Shown here: positions 1 to 11,302 of the stretch, piece after piece
Position numbering within the stretch: position 1 is the stretch's first letter
Layout of the letters: the number at the start of each line of letters is the position of its first letter
DNA from: Chara braunii
Lineage: Eukaryota > Streptophyta > Charophyceae > Charales > Characeae
Direction: 5' to 3'
Length of the DNA: 34,719 bases
Assembly (NCBI GenBank): GCA_003427395.1
Contig: BFEA01000153.1
Location: 677,426-712,144, forward strand
Made by a program: the position numbers and the translations under genes
Notes under the pieces: model-generated
Database searches by the model: none
Told to the model about the DNA's origin: nothing
What the model saw: the letters and a program-made list of their open reading frames with translations, nothing else

Positions 1-60
1 CACACACTCACTCACTCACTCACTCACTCACTCACAATCAATCAATCAATCAATCAATCA
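1..60. repeat. (CACT)n then (AATC)n microsatellite
   Basis: Direct reading shows about eight CACT units followed by about six AATC units. The contig begins here, which suggests an assembly break at a microsatellite. Confidence 0.95.
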
Positions 61-385
61 AACCCCTTTTTTGAAGTTTTTTCTTTATTTATTTTCAAAT
101 TTTGCATCTACATTTTTTTTAAACACCTCATACCCCTGCAAAAAACAATAATTCAGTTTTTTAAAAATACAGGTGAACTCAGGGACCATATATCTCATGA
201 TAAAAAATGAGAAAAAAATAATCCTGCGTTTCTTTATATATATATATTTTTAATTTTCTTTAAATCAAATTTAGTTTTAGATTTTTAAAAAATCCTAAAC
301 AAAGTCGGATTCGAAAAAAAGAATATGGGGTTGTAGGGCTTAAAATTCTCTACAACCCCATATATATATTTTTTTAACCTATTAT
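61..385. other. AT-rich stretch without a gene
   Basis: A/T-rich sequence with poly-T runs and short TA repeats near 236-246 and 360-366. The motif TACAACCCCATATATAT near 351 has a partial inverted partner, TATGGGGTTGTAG, at about 325. No coding potential is seen. Confidence 0.7.
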
Positions 386-1110
386 TTAATTCAGGAAACT
401 TCTGGTGAAATCGGGTCCGCGGCGCGGACCAGGTCGGCCGCGGACGTGGCCCCATCTGCGTCCGACATCCGAGACCGGACCCGTGGACGCATCCGCGGGT
501 GTTTCATAGCCATCGGTCTTTTGCTTTTCCAACCGTCCCTTGTTCCATTGGTAGTCCCATACCCTCTCATTAGCCCTTCTACGATCCTCCTTGGTGAAGT
601 CTCGGAAGGGGTTCCCGACCACTGTGGCTATCAAAACGACATTTGTCCATACCTCCCCCCTTCTAAACCTACGGGTCTTTTATAAACCTTCCAATGTGGC
701 CTCAAGAAAGCGGGTTTCTGTGAAAATTTTATCGGATCGGCACAAAGGACACAACCAAACCTTACTCGCGTTTCGGTACTTAATGCAGGAGCCATGGGCC
801 CCTGGAAACACATTGTCGGTAATCTACCCATTTGATGTACCCTTCCCCGCTATGATGCATAGGGACCGAGTAGACAAGCGAGATTGCCTCGCAGAAATAG
901 CAAAACCTAATAGGTAAAGAGAGGAGAGACGAGGACGAGAGGGGAGGAAGGGGGGCTCTAGAATTACCTCCGTCACCCATTGCCAGGCGTCACTTCTTAG
1001 TACACGGAAGGATTGCCACTTGTCTGTACTCAAGCCCTTCACTCTGCTTTGGCTCTCTCCACGGTGTGATCTCTTCCCCCTTCAGCAGCTTGCCTGGCTT
1101 GTGCAGACGC
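386..1110. other. No recognisable gene; junction beyond the gypsy relic
   Basis: Short open frames occur on both strands but none resembles a gene. A minus-strand fragment at 631-831 contains a CxxC ... HW arrangement (CVLCADPIKF..., then LRPHW) that could be a remnant of a BED-like zinc finger from a DNA transposon. The evidence is too weak to call. Homology to the gypsy element fades between about 1000 and 1110, where an integrase would be expected on the minus strand and is not found. Confidence 0.45.
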
Positions 1111-1114
1111 GTTA

Positions 1115-1522
1115 ATCCGTCCCACTCCCGTGCTTCTCTGTCTTACGATGGACGATGTCAAAGTCGTACTCTTGCAATCGTACCGCCCATCGCCCGATCA
1201 TTCCCGTGTAGTTAGTCAACTTCTTAAGTGCCTGCAGTGGTTCTTGATCGGTGACGAGAAAAGACTTATGGCCATACAGATACGAGTGAAAATGTTGGAT
1301 GTTTCAAACCACCACGTAACATTCTCCCTGGGGCGCCGAATCGCTCTTCTGCTCGTCTAGTATTGTTCGGGACGCGTACTCAATGACGTGTTCGTGACCG
1401 TCCTTCCCCTTCTGTGCCAAAATGGCGGAGATTGCTTCAGGCTGCCAGTCAGTGATGAGGATAAACGGCTTCCTAGGGTCCGGGGGAACTAAGATGGGCG
1501 TGGAGGCCAGGGCCTCCTTCAA
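1115..1522 (-). pseudogene. gypsy RNase H domain
   Basis: The minus-strand frame begins ALASTPILVPPDPRKPFILITDW, followed by AISAILAQ and VIEYASRTI. This is the first strand and helix of a tethered Ty3/gypsy RNase H1 domain, including the DW position that holds the first catalytic aspartate. After an in-frame stop at about 1301-1303 the same frame continues with YGHKSFLVTDQEPLQALKKL, GRWAVRLQEYDFDIVHR and a degenerate end of the HRxGxxNxxADxLSR motif near 1110-1140. A TGA codon falls where the last part should continue. No integrase follows. Confidence 0.8.
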
Positions 1523-1547
1523 AGTGGAGAAGGCCCGTTCACATTCC

Positions 1548-2734
1548 CTATCTCAGGTAAGCGGTTGGTCCTTGCACAGATTCCCGCAGAAGATTCGTCA
1601 AGGTCCATGCGATTACCTCAAAGCCTTTGCTAAATCGGTGGTAGTAGGAAGCCAACCCCAGCAAAGCCCGGACCTGTGTCATCGACGTGGGCGTGGGCGC
1701 ATCTCGAATTATGTCCACCTTCCGTGAGTCCGGTCGTAAGCCTCCCTGAGTCACCACGTACCCGAGGAATGAGATTTTCGAAAGGAAAAACTCGCTTTTC
1801 TCCAGGGCGATTTTAAAGTCCACGTCACGCAGCGCTCCAAGTGTCCACTCGATATGCTGCGCATGCCCGTGAAAAGAGTCCGAATATACCAGAATATCGT
1901 TCATGTACGCGATGATGCAAAAGTTGAGCATTCATGGAATCCTTAATTCATCACTTTAAGCTTTACACAGAGGGTGTGTCTGTACCAGCTTTGTCATCCG
2001 GGTCTTGTTAACGAAGTTATGAAAAGTCACGTTCATTGCTCGTTGGAACGTAGCCGGAGCATTGCAAATTTTCATAGGACATCGAACCCATTGCCACGTG
2101 CCTTCAAACAATACGAATGTTATTTTCGGATGATCCTCTTCCTTGACCAATATGTGGTGGAACCCGTGGCGGATGTCAAACTTGCTAAAATAGTTAGCAC
2201 ACCCAATCGCATCCAGCAAATTATCAATCCGAGGGAGGGGGTACACATCTTTAATCGTGATATCATTCAATTTCGGTAATCGATGCAAATGCGAATGGAT
2301 CCGGTCTTTTTAGGGACTAAAACCACGGGGAAAGACCACGGTCATGTAGCGGGATCAATCCATCCGTTAGCCTTGAATTCTCTGATCCGCTCCAGGGCCG
2401 TTCGTCTTTCAACCAACGAATATCGATATGGTTTATAGTGAACCGGCGGGTGAGTGTAAGTCTGGTTCTCGTGATGCATAACTGGGGACAATCCGATGTC
2501 CACATCCTCTACACTAATCGCATCCTGATATTCCGTCAAAATGTTAGAAATGATTTTCTGTATTTCATCCGGCACATATTCCGGCACGTGAAGTTCGTAG
2601 TGACAGTCCCGTATCGCAACCTTTAAATGCTTCATCCGGGTAGCGGGGATCTTTTTGTGGGTGGGGACGATATAAACAAATTGTCGGAGCGCCAAAAGAA
2701 GACCGTGGGACCATCTAAGCTTCCTCCTCTCCAA
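1548..2734 (-). pseudogene. gypsy reverse transcriptase, YxDD box mutated
   Basis: The RT would copy element RNA into DNA. The N-terminal part (2342-2734) carries HHENQTYTHPPVHYKPYRYS and FKANGWIDPAT, the usual entry to the palm. The next part (1956-2288) has RLPKLNDITIKDVYPLPRID, then FSKFDIRHGFHHILV, which is the first catalytic aspartate region, then TWQWVRCPMKICNAPATFQ. The last part (1548-1931) has IAYMNDILVYS followed by FLSKISFLGYVVTQGG. The catalytic YxDD box reads Y-M-N-D at about 1896-1907, so the first aspartate is replaced by asparagine (codon AAC, one G-to-A step from GAC). Frames shift between 2342 and 2288, and again before RNase H. Family assignment is firm and function is lost. 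Confidence 0.9.
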
Positions 2735-3107
2735 TTGCCACGTGTTCCTCTTGGGTAATACCGTCCTCGATATCCCGGAGATCCACGACTTTTCCTGTGA
2801 TTTTTAGTCCAATATCGAACGGGGCGAGGTCGTATAGCCTAGGGGTTTACAAAGTCCAGTCCTCGACGTCTTTTCATAACAGTCAGATTTCCTTCCCGGT
2901 TGTGAGCAACGAACTGGGAGGAATTTTTGAGACATTGCAGAAAGACCATTTGTCGTGGTATCTTGACAGTAATGGAGTGGCTGCCTCGTACATGGTTCGA
3001 GGGGGTTCCCAAGAGTCGGTCAGCCAGGATATCTGCACTTGTGGTTCTCCCATAACTAGCGCTCTAGTTCGCCACAACTTTTCTGTAAAAATGAAAGTTT
3101 TTGTCGT

Positions 3108-3884
3108 TTATTGTCGGAGCGGGTAACGTACTATCTGTCGTGTCAGCTCGAGAATTTGAGGATCCGTTTCTTCCTCGCTCTTGGAGGTGGACAATGGTAG
3201 TATGGGTTCGTTATATTCAATGTCTGACTCATCAGTGGGTTCTTCCCATCTTATCATTCGTATCATTTGCAGGGCTTTACCCGGTTCCTGTCGTTGTTGC
3301 GCAGACGTCGAGGTGGTTCGGAGGGTGAGGCGCATCGGAACGGCGTACGACTTCCCTCCTGTGTTTTTGAGGAAGACTGCTCGTTGCTCGAAGTCCTGCG
3401 TGGACTGCAACGCTGTGAGTGTTCGCAATACGACGACGACGTTGTATGTGCTCACGTTTAGGACCACTACGCCACCTAAGGCGTGGACCTTTCCTATTCG
3501 GAAGGTGACATTTGCCATCCTCCCGATAACTCGAATCTTACCTTCATCGGCGGAGACGAAATGATCGCCTTCTGCAAGTAGAATCACATCCATCCGCCTT
3601 CCGGCCCGTTTGACCACCCGTAGGGAGATAGGGAAGACCGCGGCTCTGGAGTCGAGGACTGCACTGTAGGGGTTGCCCCAAACTTCCACGTCACACTCTG
3701 CCGATCTCCATGGTAGGGCCCTGATCCGCAGGAAGTGATCATCTTTTTGGATGAGGCCCATTCGAACGGGTTCCGAGGTGCTCGGCATATCCGACTTCGG
3801 ATCTTTGGCGGGAGCCTTTCCTTTCGCGGCCGTTAGTTTTGAGAGGGCAAACCGTTTTCGGTTTGCCTTGCAGTGCTGTAGCAT
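3108..3884 (-). pseudogene. gypsy retropepsin-like protease segment
   Basis: This minus-strand frame of about 258 residues sits between gag and reverse transcriptase. It contains VEVWGNPYSAVLDSRAAVFPIS near 3640-3680, which fits the retropepsin active-site pattern (hydrophobic)LDSGA(hydrophobic)xIS. The glycine of D-S/T-G reads arginine here (about 3645-3653), which would be expected to disrupt catalysis. Downstream, LGGVVVLNVSTYNVVVVLRTL matches the usual second conserved stretch of gypsy proteases (VLDVxxYDxILGxxWL). It is in a different frame from gag, so a frameshift separates them (programmed or mutational, not decidable here). A linker segment with SWEPPRTMYEAATPLL follows at 2883-3077. 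Confidence 0.72.
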
Positions 3885-3952
3885 CCGGTCATTAGCCTAC
3901 TCGAAGATAACAAGAGGTGTACGATCGGTAGAGGGATGCGATAATCTAATGC

Positions 3953-5224
3953 TCAAACTATATCTAGTACATCGATTTCTCCTGTAATGAACGCGGGTCC
4001 TCCGGATTCCATTTCGCTCGGGGAGGGCCTCCATTCCGAGACCTCGTTATTGTCGGGACTAGGTTGGATAGCCCCGATCATTCCGAGGCCTGAGTATCCT
4101 AGTGATATGTATTGGTCGAGTGGGATGAGCTCTGCTGCTTCCTCCGTAACCCCCGACAGGCTTGCACCATTGTCAGGCTCTTCTACCATCGTGGTTACTC
4201 GTCTTGGTCCGTTAGCAATAAGTGTTGCGGGCGCCGGTGCTGGTCCGATCCGTTCTGGGGTAGGTCAGTTGGGACAGTCCCGTGCTATGTGTCCGGGCTG
4301 TTGACACGTGTAGCAACCATCGACTCGTGCACCTGCTCTTGCCGCGACGGCGCCTGTTGCCTGTGCGGCTCCCAATCCCTTGGGAGTAGCTCGAACCGTG
4401 ATGGGGCGCATCGAGTGGAGCAGTCTTTCCATTTGGGCGTTATATTCCAGCTGCTCCCTCTTACTTTCCTGCATGAGGTTTACCAATGTTCGTGGTAGCT
4501 CTAGGAAGGCGTTGGGTCCTTCGGCCTTTGAGGGCGGGGGAGCCGGAGACACCATAACAGGTGGTCGGATGGCCATGTTGGCCATAGGCTTCTGCACCCC
4601 GACCGGCTCCAGGTAGGTGACGGGTCTTGCGACAAAGCCCATGTTTTCAAATTTGTTTTGCAGCGCAGCGAGCTTCATTCATGCTCGTGTAAGTTCGGAC
4701 GTATCCGCCTCTTTAACATGATCCTCGTCTTCGAGGAAGTTGGTAGCGAACTTCCGCTCCATTTCCTCGGCGGCGTTCATGATTTGTTGTAGATTGTGGA
4801 TAACGAGGGAAAATTGCTTTCGCAATTTGGCCCTCATTACTCGGCTTCGGAGTCCATCAATTAAAATTTTCTTACCGACCGTCTCTTCCCTCTGTGATTT
4901 GATAAATAATTGATAAAATCGATTTCGACATTCTGCTACGGACGCAAGCGGCTTCTGCACCATATCTTTGATCATGAAGAATGCCTGCTCGGGGTGAATA
5001 TAGTCAAATCGGTGTAGGAAATCTTTTTCAAACATGGGGAGATCAATCCACGTGTACGTGCTAAACCAATGGTGCGTGTCTCCGCCCAATCGAGCGGGGA
5101 CCGTGATCCTGGCTTCATCATCATTGTATTGTTGCGCTAGGAGCGTGGGAAGCCATGCTCCCTCCAAGTGGTGCACAAGATCATATCGGTATAGATCGGG
5201 GGGGGGTGGCAGGGGCGCAAGCAC
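3953..5224 (-). pseudogene. gag: gypsy gag: capsid-like domain, CCHC zinc knuckle, acidic tail
   Basis: Gag would form the retrotransposon particle and bind its RNA. One minus-strand frame runs through 4679-5224, 4265-4678 and 3953-4189, interrupted by in-frame stops at 4679-4681 and 4265-4267. The N-terminal part is a Retrotrans_gag-type helical domain: a W-containing segment near the start, then FEKDFLHRF, then a region rich in E, R and K ending in EEMERKF. A perfect CX2CX4HX4C knuckle (CYTCQQPGHIARDC) lies at 4274-4315. The tail after the knuckle is acidic and Pro/Ser-rich. The start used is the first methionine of the open frame and may not be the true one. Identification as gag is secure from the knuckle and gene order; activity is excluded by the stops. 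Confidence 0.85.
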
Positions 5225-5318
5225 GTGGAGGAGCGGCTTCTAGCTACTATCGGATAATGCACCCGCGCGTTTCTTTGTCTAGCTCGTCTCCGTCTAGGAC
5301 TCGCCGGGTTCGTTGACT

Positions 5319-5333
5319 GGAGGAGCCGCGCCA
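5319..5333 (-). promoter_or_regulatory. Candidate tRNA primer-binding site
   Basis: On the minus strand the sequence TGGCGCGGCTCCTCC lies just upstream of gag and begins with the TGG complementary to a tRNA CCA end. It is two bases after TGACA, which could be the 3' end of a 5' LTR. I cannot name the matching tRNA. Confidence 0.35.
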
Positions 5334-5335
5334 GT

Positions 5336-6270
5336 TGTCACTCCTCAGTCTTGACATGTGTCGGCTCCGATACCAACCTCATGCCCAGCACTACTTCCTG
5401 TTCGGAGTGGGATGGGGGCCTAGAAGTGCGAAAAGGAGGTGTGCCAAGGATTTTTGGAAATTGAAGTGGAGTCCCAGGTCAGAACTGAGATCTCCGGTGG
5501 CAAGCTTAGGGGTAGTTGAGCAAGTTAGTAATCCCGAGTTATATTGGACTTCGGGAGACCGGGCTACCTCCGGTGTGAGTGCCGTCGTCGCGGTCGGTCC
5601 TGTATCTAATGGACCATCGGGACGCTATGTGTGTCGCGCTGGGTGATCAGCCACTGGCACCGCTCGTGGCAGACTTCGGAATCCGACGAGGCTGGTCTCG
5701 GTCGGACGCTGTGAGATCGCTGGTCTGCCTCAGTCCGGGTTCGACGAACAAATCCCGCCGTACGATAATCGCGGTCTTGCTGACACTCTGCACACAGGAT
5801 CCGTGGCCAATAAGGGCTGATCACGCCCCAAGGGACCGCCATAAGGCAGTGAAAGGGGATTACGAGGCGGTAGGGATGGTAATTAGTCTCGACGATGACT
5901 ATTCCAGGTTCAACGATGACGTGGCGTGTACTCGAATGGGGAAAGTGGGGCAAAAAGGGAATCGTGCTTAAGGCCCGTTCGATGTCCCACTCACATACGC
6001 GCTCTGTTCCAGTGTGGTAAGGAAATTCTGAAAATGACGCCCAGGGTCGCGCAGCCTAATAGGCACGCTCCTGTTCCCCTTGAAGGGTCGCTTCCATAAT
6101 AGGCTTTTGTGAGCGGGTCTCGTGTATTCGCGTGTAAGCCGCATCCTGGTGGTCTCACTTACGCGGGGGCACTCGAGATCGCGCTTGCAATCAACGAAAC
6201 TGTTTCTGGTGTCCTCGGTGGTCCTTCAAAAGTTCAACATGCGATCATCGAATCCAAGTAAAAACCGATG
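5336..6270 (-). other. Possible 5' LTR and leader of the gypsy relic; no gene
   Basis: On the plus strand this begins TGTCACTCC, the complement of an LTR ending in TGACA beside the candidate primer site. The expected partner LTR is not in the window, so neither the identity nor the outer boundary can be confirmed. Open frames in the stretch have no protein-like features. Confidence 0.3.
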
Positions 6271-8444
6271 TCATGCATAATAGAAGGCAACCGCTCCCCA
6301 ACCCTGACATCCTTGCTTTCGACAAAGTCATACCCCATTCATTCATATCAACAAGAAATCAAATGGCAATCTCACAACTTTTTCCCGGTGCAAAGCGCAA
6401 CCATTCAGTGATGCGTTCGTCGGATCCTCGTACATACATGCATTCATTCATGCAAAGATGAGGCGCAAATTAACACATACATCCCACAACTCTAAACGTT
6501 TTAATTCCCAACCATCGACAAGCATCAAAGAGGAGGAGAGAGAGTAGATCAGCACAAAAAGGAAATAGATCGGAGATAAAAACGATGGCGTTTCCCCCGA
6601 GATCAAAATTTTTGTACAAAGGACACAAAAAAGAAGGTCGCAATTTCACATCCGTTTGTTGCCCACACACTCTCTCTCTCTCTCTTTCTCCGATGCGGAC
6701 AATCCGTCGTCTCGCATCACTCACGGAGTCGTCACCTTGCTTGGTCCGTGTACTCAAGCTAGATTCGCCCATGTGCCATAGTCCGTCGTGGCCCTCACGT
6801 CAACCCCGCATACTCTGCACCAGCTCGTCGGGTCGCCCAACTCCCACATTAACTCACCTTTTCACTTACATGTTTGCCGCCCCTCACTGATCACGCTAAT
6901 CCTTGGAGTTTCCCGAAGTTTTAGAGAGAGCTTCAATCGCGCTCGCAAGATTTATAGTGTGCATGCATAAGCAATAGATACGAGATTGTGCTTTTGAGAA
7001 GGAGGGGAGGAGAAAGGAAGTGCCTACATTCTGCATGGCGAGGCCACGGCGTGGGGGACGTAGTCACTCTCCACGCATTGATATGAGCATGCAACGTCTT
7101 GGCCAATCAGATCGTAGGGAGGCACATGCAGAGCAGGAAGAAAGGAGGCGGGAAGAAGGCGGGAGAATCAATAAGAGAGATATAGTTACAATTGTACCCG
7201 CTAAAAGTTAGAGTTACACGCAAGATTAAGGGCGCCACTCAGTCAGAGCTCTGCTCCCCATGTAGGAAGGCGTGTGCAAGCAAGAAACACAGCGCAACAA
7301 AAACTTCAAAGTTCCCAAATTCCTATCTAAACCCGAATTGCAGAAAAAAGAAAATTTCGAAGAACGAAAAAACTTGAAAAACAATTCCGAGGAACCCACG
7401 GGGGCTACACATCATTCGAAAGAAAATTTCAAAAAAGAAGAACGATATTCCCGCGTGGTCATCGCACCAAAATTCTCGTTCCCCTTCGCCCCAGCAGAAC
7501 AACAAAGAACCTATGACAACCGTTATCGATTGCGCCTGTCGTGGCACGCCCACTCAACCGTCCACTCGGGACTTCCCCAACCCTAGTCCGACGTCACGGA
7601 AGAGAGAAAAAAAAAAAGCGAGGGTACCCATGCAATTTGCCCCGTCGACCTCGTCTCCCACACTTAGCCCGAGTAGCATGATCCATTCCCCCAAAGCAGC
7701 ATCGCGCTGAAAGTAGCGTGGTTACAGAAGACAGTTCGTGACAAGGTTTCGTCGCGGGGAGGTTCTATAAGGGTAAGAGCCCACACGACGGAGGCAAACA
7801 ATTTCAGAAGTTGTGAGGCAACTTCTGAGACCCCACAGACGAATTTTGGCATGGTGGAAGTCGTCGGCCGATCGTTTCCACCCGGTTCACGGCCCCGTTA
7901 TTCCTATGTGGCCCTGAATTCCCGTTTTTAAAAAGTTGGCCTGTTTACCTATCTCTTGGGTGCGTACTGTGGAATATTTAGACGGAAGTCGGGTGCCCGC
8001 AAAGCGGACATGTACTAGTCCAATATTCGGTCTAGTGGGCCTTACGCCGCACAAGGGTTGTTGTCGCATGGTGACCGTTGGGCCCTGGTCCTGTGGGGTG
8101 GGGAGGTCGTCGTCATTTTTCGTTTTGAATTTCTCTCGTGCCCCAACGATCCTGCGATTTCAAATTTCCGTCGCCTGCCTCGATATCGCTACGACAAGCA
8201 CGTAGGCTGGCTGCATGCAGAACCCGATGTCCTTCTTCCGCTGTTCGCATGCAGACTACGACGGATGCCAGCCTCTGTAGCCATGTACGGGTCGATGATT
8301 GTGAGCGCTGCACGCACGTCGTAGGGGGGTCGGCTGCGTCATTTCCCCAATCCAACGTTCGGTCTCCCTCAGGCTAGGCATTGTGTCACAAATGCGGCGT
8401 GGCAGACACATTTATGCATAGCACAACCACTAAGTGTTTACAGC
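6271..8444. other. Non-coding stretch, nothing recognised
   Basis: Contains a short (CT)n run at about 6670-6689, an A/G-rich tract at about 7270-7440 and ordinary mixed sequence. No open frame here has a recognisable motif, codon bias or partner in another frame. Confidence 0.5.
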
Positions 8445-8970
8445 CTCCAATAGAAAAATTCCCACGAGAAATGAAAGTTGAAAAAATATTTCATAAAAAA
8501 AAACCTTCATATTTATAAATTATCATTTCAATGTTTGTCAATTTCTAAAATTTCCAATTTTATTTCACAAGTTTCCGTCTAAATATGATTTTTTCCTTCC
8601 AACTACATCTACTTGTTCAAGATGGAATGAAAGTCTAGACGAGTTTATGAAACGTTTTAATTAAACTTTCATTCTACTACAACAAATATCTTCTAATTTA
8701 GATTGGATTAAACTATTTATGACTGAAAATACTTACTTAGAATGACAGTCCAATTAAAATATTTCATGAACTCATCCAGACTTTCATTCCATCTCTAGCA
8801 TGCAATTCAAATAAGAAGGGATACCTCATTCTTGGAAGGAAAGTTCTCAAGTAAGACGAAAAATTTTAAAATTGGAGTGACATTTTTTAAGATGGAATGA
8901 AAATTTGAAATTTAAAATGTAATTTTACTATAGAATGAATATTTAATTCGGGGAATTTTTTATGTTTTCT
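8445..8970. mobile_element. Foldback MITE, copy 1 (decayed ends)
   Basis: About 526 bp, colinear with and clearly similar to 10265-10791. The two halves are inverted copies of each other: for example GATGGAATGAAAGTCTAGAC near 8621 has its reverse-complement partner ending in GACTTTCATTCCATC near 8780, and several further motifs (AATTCCC, TTCATTCC, AAGTTTCC) match across the centre. It has no coding capacity. The terminal bases have drifted (CTCCAATAG left, ATGTTTTCT right) compared with copy 2. Confidence 0.75.
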
Positions 8971-9914
8971 GCAAGGGCAGAATGTGCGAGAAGGTGGTGC
9001 CTTTCATCCTATCATTTTTTTTGTGCCGGCCTAGGGAGAACGTCGGCAATGGTATACACGCTCGGTGAGGAAGGTGAGACGAAGGATTGGGTAAGGCAGT
9101 TTTTAGCGGGAGGGAGCCTCAGGGAGGTGGTGGGTGGCAGGTCCATCGCCCGTGGCTGTCGGGTGTTGACACGTGTCCTGCCTGTGTGACAGAGTGTTCG
9201 GCAGTTGTCGTAAGAAATCGTGAAGGCGTGGCATGCAACTCATTTGCCACATCGTGAGATGCGAAGGTCTCTATGCCTATGTTGTTGTTGTAGATGCTGC
9301 CGTCCCAATGTTGTTGTCGTTCAAAGTTCGGCCGACTGCGATTGTTGCAAGGTGGGTGCACTTTCGCCCATGATGTCCATGGTTATCATTGTCATGTTGG
9401 GTGTCTCATGTTGTTTGTTGCAAGCAATGTCGTCTTGACGTTTGTACGTCTTGGCACTTTGTACTTTGTGTTGCGTAAGTGATGCATATTCACATACAAA
9501 TGTATGAACGTATAGAAAAATGTATACATACATCGATAGATAGAAATACGCATTTCGTTAACAGTGAACCTTTTGATTGTTCACTTTTTGTAACAAAGTC
9601 GGAATTCATGTTGGAGCGACATAAATAATAATAAATCGAAACAATCATTGGTAAGTGTTGCTAAGTGGGCAGTGATATGGGTGAACTGCCATCACTTGGA
9701 GTACTGCACCCATCACACACACACCCACACCCACACACACACCACCGAACCCCAACCACCCCAGCACACCAACGGTGTTCGAAGTTCTCCCTTGTAGGCT
9801 ATCTTCACGATAGCCTTTTGCAGCGGCCTTCTCTCGGCAACTCATAATAAACTCCAGGTTTGTTCGAGTGCTCCGGGCCCATGAACATGCAAATTGTGCG
9901 TTTGATTATAGGCA
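8971..9914. other. Non-coding spacer with a (CA)n-type microsatellite
   Basis: No gene seen. A CACACC/CACACA-rich microsatellite lies at about 9714-9765. A small hairpin (GGCTATCTTCACGATAGCC) occurs at about 9797-9815. Confidence 0.6.
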
Positions 9915-10140
9915 CTGCATAGTTCGTAGTGAGCGGGATACGTACTTCATCCCCTCTCCGTCCCCCCCCCCTAGTGCACCGGTTCCTGAGCCGGACCGCA
10001 TTACATGAGATTGCAACTAGATTCGATCACCCATGGCATACCCGTTGTTGACCGCTTTAAGCAAAAAGGTTCGGGCATCGGACATTATATGGGATTGCAA
10101 CGGCGGGTTATTCGAGATGGTGGCGAGCGGAGGCCGTTGT
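9915..10140. repeat. Duplicated host unit, copy A (empty site)
   Basis: Starts near GTTCGTAGTGAGCGGGATA, passes a poly-C tract (about 9961-9972), then GGACCGCATTACATGAG and GTTGTTGACCGCTTTAAG, and ends near GGTGGCGAGCGGAGGC. The same order recurs at 10192-10264 plus 10792-10940, where a MITE interrupts it. Copy A therefore represents the uninterrupted form. Confidence 0.75.
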
Positions 10141-10191
10141 TGTTATGTTGTTTTCTATTGTTTCATGTTTGTGTGTACACGTTTTATTTTT

Positions 10192-10940
10192 AATACTATG
10201 TTCGTGGTGAGCGGGATATGTACTTCAGCCCCCCCCCCCCTTTGCAGGTCCGCGTGCCGGTTCGCTACAACAGAAAAATTCCCATGAGAAATGAAAGTTG
10301 AAAAAACATTCCATAAAAAAAAAATCCTTCATATTTATAAATTATCATTCCAATGTTTGTCAAATTCTAAAATTTTCAATTTAATTTGATAAGTTCCCGT
10401 CTATATACGAGTTTTCCCTTCCAACTACATCTATTGTTCAAGATGGAATGAAAGTATGGACGAGTTTATGAAATATTTTAATTAAACTTTCATTCTATTA
10501 CAACAAATATCGTCTAATTTAGATTGGATTAACCTATTTATGACTGAAAATCCTTACTTAGAATGGCAGTGCAATTAAAAAATTTCATGAACTCATCCAG
10601 ACTTTCATTCCATCTCTAGCATACTTTTCAAATAAGAAGGGATACCCCATTCTTGGAATGAAAGTTTTCAAGTAAGACGGAAAATTTTAAAATTGGAATT
10701 ACATGTTTTAAGATGAAATGAAAATTGGAAATTTAGAATGTAATTTTACTCTAGAATGATTATTTAATTATGGGAATTTTTTCTGTTGTAGTCGGACCAC
10801 ATTATATAAGATTGCAACTGGATTCGATCACCCATGACACACCCGTTGTTGACCCGTTTTAACAAAATGTTTCGGGCATCAGACATTATATAAGATTGCA
10901 ACGGCGGGTTCTTAGGGTCGGTGGCGAGCGGAGGCAGAAA
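10192..10940. repeat. Duplicated host unit, copy B, split by a MITE
   Basis: The left piece (10192-10264) and right piece (10792-10940) together match copy A at 9915-10140. The insert is the foldback MITE at 10265-10791. Confidence 0.72.
10265..10791. mobile_element. Foldback MITE, copy 2, TIR CTACAACAG, TSD TCG
   Basis: The element begins CTACAACAGAAAAATTCCCA and ends with the inverse (GGGAATTTTTTCTGTTGTAG), so the terminal inverted repeat is about 20 bp. TCG flanks both ends, consistent with a 3-bp target duplication. CTACAACAG resembles the CACTACAA-type tips of CACTA elements, which also make 3-bp duplications, but the canonical CA tip is missing. PIF/Harbinger elements also leave 3 bp. 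The whole body folds back on itself. It is non-autonomous, with no coding frame. Confidence 0.78.
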
Positions 10941-10959
10941 CACAGGGGGGGCCGGGGGA

Positions 10960-11246
10960 AAGAGAGAGAGAGAGAGAGAGAACGGGGGAGAGAGAGAGAG
11001 AGAGAGAGANNNNNNNNNNNNNNNNNNNNNNNNNNNNNNNNNNNNNNNNNNNNNNNNNNNNNNNNNNNNNNNNNNNNNNNNNNNNNNNNNNNNNNNNNNN
11101 NNNNNNNNNNNNNNNNNNNNNNNNNNNNNNNNNNNNNNNNNNNNNNNNNNNNNNNNNNNNNNNNNNNNNNNNNNNNNNNNNNNNNNNNNNNNNNNNNNNN
11201 NNNNNNNNNNNNNNNNNNNNNNNNNNNNNNNNNNNNNNNNNNNNNN

Positions 11247-11300
<54 letters not shown>
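10960..11300. repeat. (GA)n microsatellite containing an assembly gap
   Basis: GA runs flank 237 unknown bases at 11010-11246. The right-hand run leads directly into the tip sequence CTCTAGTTGAACA. The same tip faces (CT)n at the other end of the window, so the microsatellite may be the true end of the large element. Confidence 0.9.

Positions 11301-11302
<2 letters not shown>

Larger units (their letters stand above)
1110..5336 (-). mobile_element. Degenerate Ty3/gypsy LTR retrotransposon, integrase missing
   Basis: Reading the minus strand from about 5224 to 1110 gives the Ty3/gypsy order: a gag-like helical domain, a CCHC zinc knuckle, an aspartic protease-like segment, the reverse transcriptase palm and a tethered RNase H. 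The coding frame changes at least four times and contains several stops. No integrase zinc-binding (HHCC) or DDE domain is seen after RNase H, and no second LTR was found at low coordinates. It is therefore a 3'-truncated, inactive copy. It lies outside the giant inverted-repeat element further right and has no obvious functional link to it. Confidence 0.85.

Noticed and set aside
386-831. Possible zinc-finger transposase relic on the minus strand
   Set aside because: Only a CxxC plus HW arrangement in a short frame; not enough for a call.
6470-6890. Overlapping open frames with (CT)n-derived SLSLSL
   Set aside because: Low-complexity, no motif, and both strands are equally open.
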